Below, piece by piece: positions 1-10,867 of a stretch of 64,000 nucleotides of DNA. The stretch is taken from NCBI RefSeq assembly GCF_022539505.1, contig NC_061508.1, positions 340,269,484-340,333,483 on the forward strand, written 5' to 3'. Numbering within the stretch: position 1 is the first letter of the stretch; every line of letters begins with the position of its first letter. A program made the position numbers and the translations under genes. This DNA is from Lolium rigidum (lineage: Eukaryota; Streptophyta; Magnoliopsida; Poales; Poaceae). The notes below the pieces were generated by a model. The model ran no database searches, was not told the origin of the DNA, and saw only the letters and a list, made by a program, of their open reading frames with translations.

Positions 1-61
1 TAAAAGCCATGAGAGGAGGAAGGCAAGGGAAACAGACCGCCCGGCTAACTTAGAGGAGGGT

Positions 62-2471
62 ATGAGCACCATGAAAGCCCAATTAACCATGGTAACCCAA
101 GTACTTACATCTCGGATGGCTCGGGGGCAGGCTGTAGATCCCGCATTGCTCAATGCCATCGCCCCGCTGCAATCTCAACCACACCGGAAAAGCAGCGTGG
201 CTTCCTCTCAGCAGGTGGATAGTGATGATGATGATGACCAGGTGGTCGAGCCTCCTCGCTACCCCCCCGTGGATGATCTCACTGAGAGCCGTCCTTGTGA
301 GCTGCATGTTAAAGTTTTCAACCTATCCTTCAAGGCGGCGGTCGGCATCCTCTTACCTACAAGGTCTTACCATTGCCGTTCGGTCCAAGACGACTTTGCT
401 CGTTGTGATGGTGGATGAAGTGATGAGAGCTTATGAGGGGTTGGTGCTTGAGCACCCTGCAGGTGAAGATGGGGAAATCAAAGAACCGGGAGAAGCCCGT
501 AGAACCACCGTGCAATGGCGGAAGGAGAACATTGTGTTTCCAGGTGAGAAGCCAACAAGCATGCCACCTCCGCCTCCTCCGCCACCCGAGTCTCCTCCGC
601 GTGATGATTCTCCCGTGCGCGATGATGATTCCCCTATCCATGACCAGTCCGCTCCGCGTGAAAATACTCCGCCGCCTCCTCCTCCTCCTCGTCGGGAGAC
701 TCCGCCGCCTCCACTTAAGCAAAAGAGGAAGCTGTCCGCGGCACCTCCTACAGCTCCGAAGAGATCATCAACTCCAATGAGGGCACAGACTCCGCAGTTG
801 TTACCACATGAGCAGACCGAAGAGCAAAAGGCGTTTCTTGCGCCGAAGAAGGTGTTTATTCGACCGCGTACGGTGAAGCACTTTGCCGAGACGAGAATGA
901 AGAGACCCGAGCCGAGAGCTGATTATGACCGCTCTCTTGGACAGTCCTCTAGAGCGAGCAAAGAAGCAAAAAAGTCGCCCAGCCTTGGACAAGCAGGACA
1001 TTCAGAGCCGCACCCCACTTCATCGTGGAGCCATATCATGATCCAGAGACGGCATCGATGATCGAACGGGCGGCTAGAGCTCAGGGAGCATCAGTTGAGT
1101 ACGAAGATTACTATCCAACGGCTCAAGTGGTAAACACGTATAGATACGGAAAATATCTCGTCAAACCTGGCGAGCTCGCGCGTCTAGGGACTCAGATGCG
1201 AAGGTTGCATGAATGGTACCTGAAAGCCTGTCGAAGAAGTGAAAGCTACCTCACGGTGTATCTTAGAGATGAGCATTACTTCCGGGGGGAAGACGAGATA
1301 AACCTTGAGATAGAAGAACTGTTTTAGTTATTCAATCAAGACGCCCTCGACAAAGCTGTTATCGCTTGCTACCGCTCGTAAGTGATTTATTTGTGTAATT
1401 AAGTTTGTAGCTCATTCATTTGCACTAACAATTATCCTTTGTGTACGCTATACATTTAATTATGCAGAATGAAGAAGCTGGAATACAAAAGAGGCAAGCT
1501 CCTACCGCTGGGGTTCATAGACCCAAACACAGTTCATGAAGTTACGGTTCGACAGGCACCCCAAGGACACGAGAGGACAACATCGTAATGTTTTTAGAGA
1601 AGCAAGCAGACAAAGAGGATATATTCTTTCCCTACAACTTCAAGTGAGTGTTATATATAACATACATTATGCTTGTGCACCTTCCACTTTATTCTCGTAA
1701 TCATTGAGCTATGCTTGTGCAGTTTCCACTTTATTCTCCTAATCATTGATCTTCAACTTGGAGTCGTAAACGTCATGGACTCGAAACGTAAAGAATATGC
1801 GGAATGGGCGGACATGGCTGCCATCCTCCGTAGGTAGTTTCAATCAATTTCGTATTGGCATCTTCATCTGCTCTAATTCGAAGATATCATCAACTAATCA
1901 ATTACTCATTTACTCATTATTTTTTGCCGGGCAGGGCTTGGAAACGGTTCATCAATACTGTTCCGGGTGAATGGAAACCGGAGCTTACATTTAGAGATTA
2001 CCCCGTAAGTAGTACTATATATATAGCTATGTCCGTGAAACTTTATATATGATATTTACTTTCAATACGATGCTTGATTATTAGTTTGATCGAACTATTT
2101 TTTCGTAAAGTGTATGAGGCAGGAATAAGGGAATAACTTATGTGGATACTACGTCTGCACCTTCATGCGTGACATGTCCTGTCCCAAGGGTGGGGACCCC
2201 CAAATACACCACACTCGTGTACGATAACAAATTTTCACAATTAATCTTAATTAGTACCATCTATTGTATTGAGTTCCATTCATATATTGATCTCCTTTTT
2301 TAAATATAGATGACACGCCTGCGGGACACTCTCATAACAGCGGATCAAATAAAAGCAATTCAAGAGGAAATCGCGGGATTCTTTATTACCGAGGTCCTTA
2401 CCCCAGGTGGAGAGCACTATCGGCGGATCGTGACGGGGAACGAAATCCGTCGAGGACATGTTGTATTGTAA
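62..2471 (+). pseudogene. CACTA second gene: DNA-binding-type N part, proline-rich linker and Ulp1-like cysteine protease (broken)
   Basis: Pieces of one multi-exon gene are legible. 62-400 has an acidic stretch then a PCELHVKVFNLSFKAAVGI segment, shared in position with the second CACTA gene near 12.8 kb. The frame then shifts into a proline-rich, basic linker (about 420-1000) and shifts again into 1025-1327, which holds MRRLHEWYLKACRR and an acidic end. A Ulp1-like C48 protease follows in exons: IDPNTVHEVTVR near 1520, an HFILL block with MDSKRKEYAEWADM at about 1720-1840, AWKRFINTVPGEWKPELTF at 1930-2000, and NNLCGYYVC carrying the catalytic Cys near 2140. The last exon ends at 2471. An in-frame TAA stands where the related element has the Gln before the LCGYYVC block. 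At least two frameshifts plus this stop make it a pseudogene. Ulp1-type proteases cleave SUMO-like conjugates; a role in transposition is unproven. Confidence 0.7.
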
Positions 2472-2579
2472 ATATGCATGCATTACGTGTACTGTTGACG
2501 ATGTCGTGTACTGTTGACGATGTCTATATATATTCATGACGATTTTTTGTGGTTTCTTGAATGATATATATGCATTGCT

Positions 2580-2890
2580 GAAACTCTGCCGTGGCAGAGA
2601 AACGCCCTGTTTCTCTGCCGCGGCAGAGAAACGCTGGTACAGCCTAAACCTGTGCCGCGGCAGAGAAATAGCAATTCTCTGCCGCGGCAGAGGAACCTAG
2701 GCCCGGTTCGTACCACGAACCGGGACCAAAGGCCTTCCACCGCGAGCTCCCTGGCCGCACCACGTGTCGAGGCCTTTAGGCCCGGTTTATCTTTGAACCG
2801 GGACTAAAGGGTACCCCCTTTAGTCCCGCCTAGTTGGTCCCGGTTCGGGAACCGGGTCTAAAGGCCCAAATGGACCGGGCCTATTGCCCC
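2580..2890. repeat. CACTA subterminal palindromic repeats
   Basis: Four or five copies of CTCTGCCGCGGCAGAG-type palindromes (2585-2695) are followed by several GGTCCCGGTTCG / CGAACCGGGACT repeats in both orientations (2700-2880). Such arrays normally bind the element's own TnpA-like protein. A diverged copy of the block lies reversed at 24381-24758. Confidence 0.75.
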
Positions 2891-2904
2891 GTTTTCCACT
2901 AGTG

Positions 2905-2976
2905 TGCGTTCATAGGGGTGAGTGTATGCGCGTGTATGTGAGCGCCTACGTTTGTACTGTATTTCTCAAAAAAAAA
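2905..2976 (+). mobile_element. Au-like SINE, 3' remnant
   Basis: The sequence reads TGCGTTCATAGGGGTGAGTG, then GCGCGTGTATGTGAGCGCC, and ends in TTTCTCAAAAAAAAAA. This is the conserved tail of the Au SINE family of grasses. The upstream part is separated from it by the CACTA element ending at 2904, so the CACTA most likely inserted into the SINE. A fuller, diverged relative is at 34285-35092. Confidence 0.7.
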
Positions 2977-3990
2977 ATGCATGAAGTCGTCAGTTCCGGG
3001 CTTCCTAGTTTTGTGCTCTTGAATTATGTAGTGAATATGTGAGAAGTTGGTTCCCGGTAGGAAGATGATTTGATGCACCATATACTATTTGTGAGTATTC
3101 AACAATAGCGTAACACCGGCAATTGTCCATTTATCTAGTTACATGTTTATGTCTACACATTATCCTATAATACATATTTATGCATATTTTCAAATTTAAT
3201 GTACTACCTCTGATCTATAATATGTGACGTATTTTAGCTCAGATTTAATTGAAAATATAATAAAACCTCGACACCTATTATGGATCAGGGGAAGTAATTT
3301 CAAAGCTTTATGGATTTGAGCCGATTGCAGTCACACCCAAGTTGGTTGAAAAGGACGAGGCCAATGTATTCTTCCTTCGGTGGCTACCAGCAATGCATAT
3401 CTAATTGTTAGACACAAGCCCAACCTAATCTAGGATGATATATAAGCTGACCTGCATGAGAACACTTCGGTATAGTTTGAGCTAGAAAAGCACCGTGCAT
3501 GGTAGTATGTACCAAATTAGCGTCATATCAGGGTATATAACTGGGCTTAGGAAGGATCGGGAATTTAGTTACCACCAGGCGCTTCCTTAAAGCTAGTGAC
3601 ACTGTGAATCTGTGATTGGCGGTAGTGCTGAATTAAGCTGCCTATATTAGACAAGCTAGCTAAGGTGAAGCTTAAGCTCGTGAGGAAATTACTTAGGGCC
3701 GGCCTCGTATTGACTCTGATAGATGGAGCTGCAAAATAGTAATCTCTGTTAGTTGAATTCCGTTAAATTGCAGTGTCTCTTGTATAACAATGCAGAATGA
3801 TATAAATCTTGCATAGTAGTATATGGTTGAGACATACATGTCACCTAGCTAAAGAATCCATGACAGAGCGTCGAATCAGCCACGGGAATGACCCGCCTCC
3901 AATTTTGATCCCACGTCGCTCGTCCAGTCCGCGTGCGTGTCATCGACTCAGGCCCAACCAGTCTTCCTTCGGTGCCCGTGGCCGCGGACA
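2977..3990. repeat. Recurrent intergenic segment, copy 1
   Basis: About 0.9 kb is strongly similar to 23160-24080, including ATATGTGAGAAGTTGGTTCC, a shared MITE and the GCGTGTCATCGACTCAGGCC end. More diverged copies lie at 26793-27460 and 28436-29130, and partial ones at 19060-19180 and 38516-39100. There is no convincing reading frame. It could be an ancestral gene-flanking region multiplied by segmental duplication, or an old unclassified transposon. Confidence 0.6.
3204..3294. mobile_element. Stowaway-like MITE (Tc1/mariner)
   Basis: A 91-bp element starts CTACCTCTGATC and ends GATCAGGGGAAG; the imperfect inverted termini match at 10 of 12 positions, and TA dinucleotides flank it at 3202-3203 and 3295-3296. 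Size, termini and TA target site fit Stowaway. The orthologous insertion in the duplicated segment is at 23338-23429, so it predates that duplication. Confidence 0.75.
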
Positions 3991-4188
3991 AGAAGAGGCA
4001 CCTTTTGCAAGTTTTCTTTTTTCTTTTTCGTTCTTACTACAAACTTTTCTAGGGTGGCGGGTACAAGGGTCGTTTTCGGCAGAACGCAATTTTCCCATCA
4101 CGAACAGAAATTTGATTCGTATCCTTTATCTTCTCTTCTTACTTAGGCCACCAGTAGCTCTGGATTTTCAGGACTAGAATAATCTCTA
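3991..4188. other. Short unassigned stretch before the Helitron
   Basis: Sequence between the end of the recurrent segment and the Helitron terminus. It contains a pyrimidine-rich run at 4007-4040. No gene or repeat recognised. Confidence 0.4.
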
Positions 4189-5853
4189 TCTCTACTACTT
4201 AAAAAGAAGGAACGTGTTCCCCCTTCTCCCCTACTTTCGTCGTCCTCATTCGTCGTCCTTCGTCCGCTCGTCGTGCCTCGCTATCGCCCAAATGGGCCAA
4301 GCCCAATAATTCGGTTTTGTTTACAAATACCTTTTCGCTCGCTCCAGCTCTCCCATTTCCTCTCGAGCGAACAGAGAGACATGCTAGGGTTCGAGTTCAC
4401 CACCGTGCGCCGCCACCCAGACAACGCTACCGTACGCCGCCACCCAGCCGCCGCCGCCTACGGCCGTCCGACTCCCTCATCCAAGGTCATCGCCATCTGA
4501 ATCCCGCCGCCCGACTTCATCCGTGCGAGCTCAACCACGCCGCCCTTCCTGAAGCAGCAAGACGACGTTGACGCTCCCGTAGAGGATGGTATGGTGTCAA
4601 GCCAGGTATTTCGCTTGACGAATACACGTTCTGCAGGTGGATCCGTAGACCGACCGATCCTATTTCCTGACCAAAGGAAATGCCCTCAAGGTGTTAGACG
4701 AATTAAGTTGGCCGTTCAGTTGTCTCTTGAATCTGGATATTTTTCTGCTGTGCTTCAACTGTACCAGTCTATTTTCTGGTGTCTTGAAAGAGTTTTGTTC
4801 TAATCACAATCTGGCTATTCACAAAAATTGCTACCGGTTGATCTATGATACATTACTAATTTGTGTGATTTTTATCAATGTGATCCACACACTTAATGAT
4901 GAAGAACGTATGCCATTGTATCACTTCAGGTTCTAGAGCTGTTCACCTGAACGCTCACCCAGGCTGTCAGTGTTGGAAATTGTGTCGCCGGGACGGACAA
5001 GAAGAGCAGAGCAACCACCGATTCTAAACCACGTCGCTGGGACAGACAAGAAGAGCAGAGCAACCACCGATTCGCTTCCCTTCATTCTCGTCATGGTCAT
5101 TAGTCAGCTGCTCACGCACACCCATCTGCTCACTTGTTTCACGCTAGTGTCACCATTAGGGCTCATCTTGGGAAGACCTATCAGCCAGCCGTTATTTTGA
5201 GGTGCTCTATGCCGTGAACAAGAAGGTTGAAGAAAATCTAGAGGTTTGTGCTCGCTGCTATCTGTGCCCTAATTACTATTGAGCTCTAATGCAACAGGTT
5301 TCTCAAAATTTCTTCTGCGCAGATTATTCTTTTGCACAAAGATATACCAGAAAAGAAAAACATACATGTGCCGTTTAAATTTTTAACCCTTGCTGCCAAT
5401 GCATCTCAGTTCATCATGCAGCTGGAGGAAGTATGTACGACTCGCAGCAATGTAACATGTTTCGTCAAGTGAAGAAGCTGACATGGTTGCCAAATGCAAC
5501 CTTATCAGATCAAAGCATCAGTCTAAGCACTGCAGAATACACGGGGATTGACATGGCCTTCTACATTGCAGACAGAATAAAAGGGGGTGAGCTTGATTTA
5601 CTGGATTGGTTGAGAGCTAGGTTTGGCTTTCAGGTCTGCTAGCTACTATGGACAAACCAATTTTAGTTTTCACATTCTATATCACTAGGCTAACAGTAAC
5701 GTGTCTTGTGTCCAGTGAGACTGTTCGGAATCAAAGTGAGCATTTGATTCCTCCTCGCAAATGTGCACATTAGACCTGAGCCAAAGCCTGATCAACTCAA
5801 TGTAAGCTCCGCTATCGATATTTACTTTGGCAGTTGGACTCTATGGATATAAA
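4189..5853 (+). repeat. Helitron 5' tandem duplication, unit 1
   Basis: This 1665-bp unit begins with the Helitron 5' terminus and ends GGATATAAA. It is repeated immediately by 5854-7516. I see only a few substitutions and two single-base deletions between the copies, so the duplication is recent compared with most elements here. The unit includes several pseudo-exons of callose synthase. Confidence 0.9.
5177..5801 (+). pseudogene. Captured callose synthase (glucan synthase-like) gene fragment, copy 1
   Basis: Four exon-like blocks with splice-like borders lie in the order of a plant callose synthase N-terminal region. 5177-5243 gives YQPA then FEVLYAVNKKVEENLE, across a frameshift. 5323-5430 encodes LLHKDIPEKKNIHVPFKF then ANASQFIMQLEE, with AG before and GTATGT after. 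A block ending at 5633 gives GGELDLLDWLRARFGFQ. 5716-5801 gives TVRNQSEHLI and, after a shift, LANVHIRPEPKPDQLN, followed by GTAAGC. Plant callose synthases (1,3-beta-glucan synthases of the plasma membrane) carry the corresponding DLLDWLRAMFGFQ and LANVHIR motifs in the stretch between the Vta1-like and FKS1 N-terminal domains. Frameshifts and loss of the catalytic region make it non-functional. I infer capture by the Helitron. Confidence 0.75.
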
Positions 5854-7516
5854 TCTCTACTACTTAAAAAGAAGGAACGTGTTCCCCCTTCTCCCCTACT
5901 TTCGTCGTCCTCATTCGTCGTCCTTCGTCCGCTCGTCGTGCCTCGCTATCGCCCAAATGGGCCAAGCCCAATAATTCGGTTTTGTTTACAAATACCTTTT
6001 CGCTCGCTCCAGTCTCCCATTTCCTCTCGAGCGAACAGAGAGACATGCTAGGGTTCGAGTTCACCACCGTGCGCCGCCACCCAGACAACGCTACCGTACG
6101 CCGCCACCCAGCCGCCGCCGCCTACGGCCGTCCGACTCCCTCATCCAAGGTCATCGCCATCTGAATCCCGCCGCCCGACTTCATCCGTGCGAGCTCAACC
6201 ACGCCGCCCTTCCTGAAGCAGCAAGACGACGTTGACGCTCCCGTAGAGGATGGTATGGTGTCAAGCCAGGTATTTCGCTTGACGAATACACGTTCTGCAG
6301 GTGGATCCGTAGACCGACCGATCCTATTTCCTGACCAAAGGAAATGCCCTCAAGGTGTTAGACGAATTAAGTTGGCCGTTCAGTTGTCTCTTGAATCTGG
6401 ATATTTTTCTGCTGTGCTTCAACTGTACCAGTCTATTTTCTGGTGTCTTGAAAGAGTTTTGTTCTAATCACAATCTGGCTATTCACAAAATTTGCTACCG
6501 GTTGATCTATGATACATTACTAATTTGTGTGATTTTTATCAATGTGATCCACACACTTAATGATGAAGAACGTATGCCATTGTATCACTTCAGGTTCTAG
6601 AGCTGTTCACCTGAACGCTCACCCAGGCTGTCAGTGTTGGAAATTGTGTCGCCGGGACGGACAAGAAGAGCAGAGCAACCACCGATTCTAAACCACGTCG
6701 CTGGGACAGACAAGAAGAGCAGAGCAACCACCGATTCGCTTCCCTTCATTCTCGTCATGGTCATTAGTCAGCTGCTCACGCACACCCATCTGCTCACTTG
6801 TTTCACGCCAGTGTCACCATTAGGGCTCATCTTGGGAAGACCTATCAGCCAGCCGTTATTTTGAGGTGCTCTATGCCGTGAACAAGAAGGTTGAAGAAAA
6901 TCTAGAGGTTTGTGCTCGCTGCTATCTGTGCCCTAATTACTATTGAGCTCTAATGCAACAGGTTTCTCAAAATTTCTTCTGCGCAGATTATTCTTTTGCA
7001 CAAAGATATACCAGAAAAGAAAAACATACATGTGCCGTTTAAATTTTTAACCCTTGCTGCCAATGCATCTCAGTTCATCATGCAGCTGGAGGAAGTATGT
7101 ACGACTCGCAGCAATGTAACATGTTTCGTCAAGTGAAGAAGCTGACATGGTTGCCAAATGCAACCTTATCAGATCAAAGCATCAGTCTAAGCACTGCAGA
7201 ATACACGGGGATTGACATGGCCTTCTACATTGCAGACAGAATAAAAGGGGTGAGCTTGATTTACTGGATTGGTTGAGAGCTAGGTTTGGCTTTCAGGTCT
7301 GCTAGCTACTATGGACAAACCAATTTTAGTTTTCACATTCTATATCACTAGGCTAACAGTAACGTGTCTTGTGTCCAGTGAGACTGTTCGGAATCAAAGT
7401 GAGCATTTGATTCCTCCTCGCAAATGTGCACATTAGACCTGAGCCAAAGCCTGATCAACTCAATGTAAGCTCCGCTATCGATATTTAGTTTGGCAGTTGG
7501 ACTCTATGGATATAAA
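5854..7516 (+). repeat. Helitron 5' tandem duplication, unit 2
   Basis: Nearly identical to 4189-5853. It starts with the same TCTCTACTACTTAAAAAG terminus, again preceded by A. After 7516 the sequence continues into single-copy Helitron interior, so this copy is the one contiguous with the rest of the element. Confidence 0.9.
6841..7464 (+). pseudogene. Captured callose synthase gene fragment, copy 2
   Basis: Second copy of the pseudo-exon set, produced by the Helitron 5' tandem duplication. It differs from copy 1 by a one-base loss in the G run near 7245, which shifts the frame inside the block leading to DWLRARFGFQ. The other exon borders are the same. Not expected to encode a functional protein. 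Confidence 0.75.
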
Positions 7517-8142
7517 CATGATGAAGCATAAGATCAATGGGTATTCCATATATATGAAATGTGGCAAAACATGATATTTGCTTCAAATTATAATGAATAT
7601 AAAAAATACAGTAAATTTTATTTGGTTGGTAGCCAATTTATCCATATGGTGAGTGTTTTTTTTTCAAGATGCATATGCTGATTGTTGGTGTACTTTGCCA
7701 TCACATACGATACGCAGTTTTTTTTTCTCTTGACATTTCTTTTACTTCCCTATTACTGACATTAGAATTTGCTGCCCCAAAAGGGCAGCTGCTTACAAAA
7801 AAAGGCTGATGACTTTATCGCCTTCCGTCACATGATGAACATTATTGTAATGAAATTTCTGTATCCATTCCTCTGAACCAAGTTCTTGGCTAAGTAATAA
7901 TAACGACTCCCTCCATTTACAATGCTTTATCTTCTATATTTCGTCTATCGATGCTTGTTGAGTGAGCGCAGTCGTTCTTTCACTCATGAAACAGCTTGAT
8001 GATTAAGTTGTTGACGTAGTCTGAATAAGTTATTCAACACAAGTATGAGAAGTGGTGCAATTTTTTTTCCACGGAAGCATAGTTTGAGGTGTGTAATTCC
8101 ACATTATTTTAATTTGTTTACATTACTATGCAGATAATTTTG
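7517..8142. other. Helitron interior, intron-like AT-rich DNA
   Basis: AT-rich sequence between two groups of callose synthase pseudo-exons; possibly captured intron DNA. No reading frame or repeat recognised. Confidence 0.4.
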
Positions 8143-8148
8143 CAACTG

Positions 8149-8275
8149 CAGAAATCCTCCGGGTGCACAACCACCTAGGTCGTTATCTTCTCATCCGGGG
8201 TGAATCAGCAATATCCAGTTTATGCCAGTCAGCCAACAGCTTTTGCATTATTCTAAATAAAGTGCTTCACAGATG
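8149..8275 (+). pseudogene. Captured callose synthase fragment, third block
   Basis: Translation gives RNPPGAQ and, after a frameshift, GRYLLIRGESAISSL...CIILNKVLHR. This resembles the NPPGAQ and LYLLIWGEAANLRFMPECLC region lying downstream of the LANVHIR motif in plant callose synthases. It is collinear with the blocks at 5177-5801, which supports capture of one contiguous genomic stretch with introns. It is decayed, with substitutions at conserved positions (W to R in LLIWGE). Confidence 0.6.
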
Positions 8276-8276
8276 T

Positions 8277-8902
8277 TGGTCAGTGCACATGTTCAAGTAC
8301 TTGACAAAATGCCATAATCTTTATACTGTCTTACATGTCTGTCTCTAAACACACAATAGTTTTTGATTGAGTGTCATGTCTATGTTCATTTACTTGATGT
8401 GCCATGAATTATATTTGTTTTAAATGCACCTGAAAGTTCTGAAGCTTACAGAAAAAGGATTTTAATATAATTTTGACCTCTTCTGAAAAGAATTGTATTT
8501 GTTTCGCCTTACCATTATGCTTCAGGCTTGAGATGAAACAGTAACATCAAGACGAGTTTTTTAATCGTGTGCTATAACTTTTCTAGCTGCAATTTGTTTT
8601 TTCAGGTCTTGGGCTGCTCAATGAATAACAATGAGATCGTCCCCCACTAGGTGTTTCAAGCTTCCGTTGTTACTACTTTCTTATTCTCTCCGGTGTCCTG
8701 GTGTGTTAAGCTGTTGCTTGGGTAATCTACCGATGCCGTCTCCCTACACCGACTCGTTGGCACCGTCGTATTGCACCGACACACCGCCGCCCATGCCTCA
8801 TTGTAAGTTGTGCTGCTCTCAAGCCATCACCCCTCTCTTCCGTCTTCATCAAGTGGTTGGCTGCCTTGATATTTAGTCCTTCCCGGCCTATATGAAATAT
8901 TG
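8277..8902. other. Helitron interior without recognised gene
   Basis: AT-rich up to about 8610, then a more GC-balanced stretch (8630-8876) with a short open frame that matches nothing I recognise. Ends at the CACTA target site GTG (8903-8905). Confidence 0.35.
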
Positions 8903-8934
8903 GTGCACTAGTGGAAAACAGGGCTTCCGTGGGA

Positions 8935-9125
8935 GCCTTTTGTCGCGGGCGCGCCTGCACCCGCGACAAATGGCCTGGCCACGTCGCCTCGAAACCATGT
9001 GGAGCGCGCGGAGGCTTTTGTCGCGGCCTTTGTCGCGGGCCGTATTACGACCCGCGACAAAAGGGGTAGGAGCGACGTGGCCACTCCTTTTGTCGCGGGT
9101 CGTAATACGGCCCGCGACAAAATGT
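8935..9125. repeat. Left subterminal repeats of the nested CACTA
   Basis: Several copies of TTTTGTCGCGGG and its complement CCCGCGACAAA, often paired across the palindromic GGTCGTAATACGRCCC centre. Matching copies lie at 15290-15475. Likely transposase-binding array. Confidence 0.8.
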
Positions 9126-9416
9126 CCCCGCCCTATATATAGAAGCAGCCAGCCACCCCCCCACCTCATTTTTTCCTTGGTGGTGAAGGTGGAGGTGTAT
9201 GCTAGCTCATTTTTTCTACATGTGCACAAGAGGTGTTTGATGGAATGCTTGTGAGAGGGATGCCACTTGGTTTATTTGATAAGATTTCTCCTCTTTTTGA
9301 TCCAAAAAGGTTAGCAACTATTTTCTCGACTATATATATATATGCATAGTCCGTACAATACTAATTTTAGCAAGGTGATTGCATCTGATACATATATAAT
9401 TGTGCTTATGATGCAG

Positions 9417-10455
9417 ATGAGTCATCCATGGATGTACGGTAACCGATGTGCTCCCGCTTTCGGAGAGGGCGTGAATTCTTTCTTGCTTGTGGCCGAGGCC
9501 AACAAGTCGAAGCAAGGTTTTATGTGCTGTCCATGTCTAAAATGTAAGAACGAGAAGGATTACTCTTGCTCAAGAGATATTAAGAGCCACCTGCTTCGGT
9601 TTGGGTTCATGTCCAGTTATAATGTTTGGACCAAGCACGGAGAAGAAGGGATTATGATGGAAGACGGCGATGAGGAAGAAGATAATGATGAGAAGTACTA
9701 TCGATCTATGTTCTCTGAATGCTTTGATACCGCAATGGACGACAATGAAGAAGAAGGAGGTGAAGAACAGGCATCGGATGATCCCGTTGATGATGATCTT
9801 CGTCGGGCCATTTCGATGCAAGAAGAGACTGTGACACGGATAAGGAGAGGTTGCGGTTCGACAAGATGTTAGAGGACCACCACAAATTGTTGTACCCGGG
9901 TTGTGAAGATGGGCATAGAAAGCTGGGTAGCATATTGGAATTGCTGAAATGGAAGGCAGAGGTCGGTGTGACTCGACTCGGGATTTGAGAAATTGATGAT
10001 AATATTAAAGAAGTCTGTTTCCAAGAAATAATGAATTGCCCGTCGAGTACATATGAAGCAAAGAAGCTTGTCTGCCCTCTAGGATTAGATGTGCGTAAGA
10101 TACATGCATGCATTAATGACCGTATCCTCTACCGCGGTGAGAAGTACGAGAATTTGAATAAATGCCCGATATGTGGTGCATTGCGGTATAAGATCGAAAA
10201 GATGACCCCGGTGATGTTGAGGGCGAGCCACCCAGGAAGAGGGTTCCTGCGAAGGTGATGTGGTATGCTCCAATAATACCACGGTTGAAACGTTTGTTCA
10301 GAAACAAAGAGCATGCCAAGTTGTTGCGATGGCACATGGAAGAACGTAAGAAAGACGCGATGTTGAGGCACCCCGCTGATGGTCGGCAGTGGAGAAACAT
10401 CGGGAGAGAGTTTCCGGATTTTGCAGGTGAGGCAAGGAATTTTTTTTTTCTTAGT
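9417..10455 (+). pseudogene. TnpD-like CACTA transposase, N-terminal part only (truncated, frameshifted)
   Basis: The start at 9417 follows a splice-like GCAG and opens MSHPWMYGNRCAPAF. It continues with a Cys-rich segment (MCCPCLKCKN, then KSHLLRFGF and YNVWTKHGE), the plant transposase-associated domain found before Transposase_21. An acidic region follows. After a frameshift near 9840, YEAKKLVCPLGLDVRKIHAC, CPICGALRYK and VMWYAPIIPRLKRLF mark the N part of the Transposase_21 family. Reading ends near 10455, where tandem AT-rich repeats begin, so the catalytic core is missing. At least two frameshifts are present (near 9840, and near 10210 where GDVEGEPPR-type sequence is broken). The protein would cut CACTA termini if complete; here it cannot. 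Confidence 0.8.
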
Positions 10456-10858
10456 TAGATAATTTGTATAATTAGTTAGTTCATTTTTGTAATTAGTTAT
10501 TAGTTAGTTTATTTTTGTATATAGACATTTTAGTAATTAGTTATTAGTTAGATAATTAGTATGTAATTAGTTAGTTCATTTTTGTATATAGACATTTTAG
10601 TAATTAGTTATTAGTTAGATAATTAGTATGTAATTAGTTAGTTCATTTTTGTATATAGACATTTTAGTATGTAATTAGTTAGTTCATTTTTGTAAGTATT
10701 TTGTTGTAATTAGTTAGTTTATTTTTGTTGTAATTAGTTAGTTCAAATTTGTAGTTTAAATTTTGTAAGTATTTTGTTGTAATTAGTTAGTTTATTTTTG
10801 TTAAATGTAATTAGTTAGTTCAAATTTGTAGTTTAAATTTGATTAGTTAGTTCAAATT
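10450..10858. repeat. AT-rich tandem repeat inside the CACTA
   Basis: Irregular tandem units built from TAATTAGTTAGTTCATTTTTG, with a higher-order period near 66 bp marked by TATAGACATTTTAG. It lies exactly where the transposase catalytic region would be expected, suggesting replacement or deletion. Confidence 0.85.
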
Positions 10859-10867
10859 CGGATCGGC

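Larger units (their letters stand above)
1..2904 (+). mobile_element. CACTA (En/Spm) DNA transposon, right part
   Basis: The right end is the inverted CACTA terminus TTTTCCACTAGTG, ending at 2904 and directly abutting a truncated SINE. Upstream lies a dense subterminal zone (2580-2890) of two palindromic motif families, CTCTGCCGCGGCAGAG and GGTCCCGGTTCG/CGAACCGGGACC, as expected of CACTA transposase-binding arrays. The coding content (proline-rich second ORF plus Ulp1-like protease) also fits grass CACTA elements. The left terminus and the TnpD-type transposase lie outside the window, so the target duplication cannot be tested. Confidence 0.85.

Noticed and set aside
153..1061. Single intact 302-codon gene
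   Set aside because: Its start overlaps the real upstream frame out of phase, and its end runs past the shift into the next block; it is one segment of the frameshifted CACTA gene.
4591..4803. Repeated 70-codon frame (also at 6255) as a gene
   Set aside because: It is part of the Helitron tandem duplication and resembles no family; presence twice reflects duplication, not conservation.
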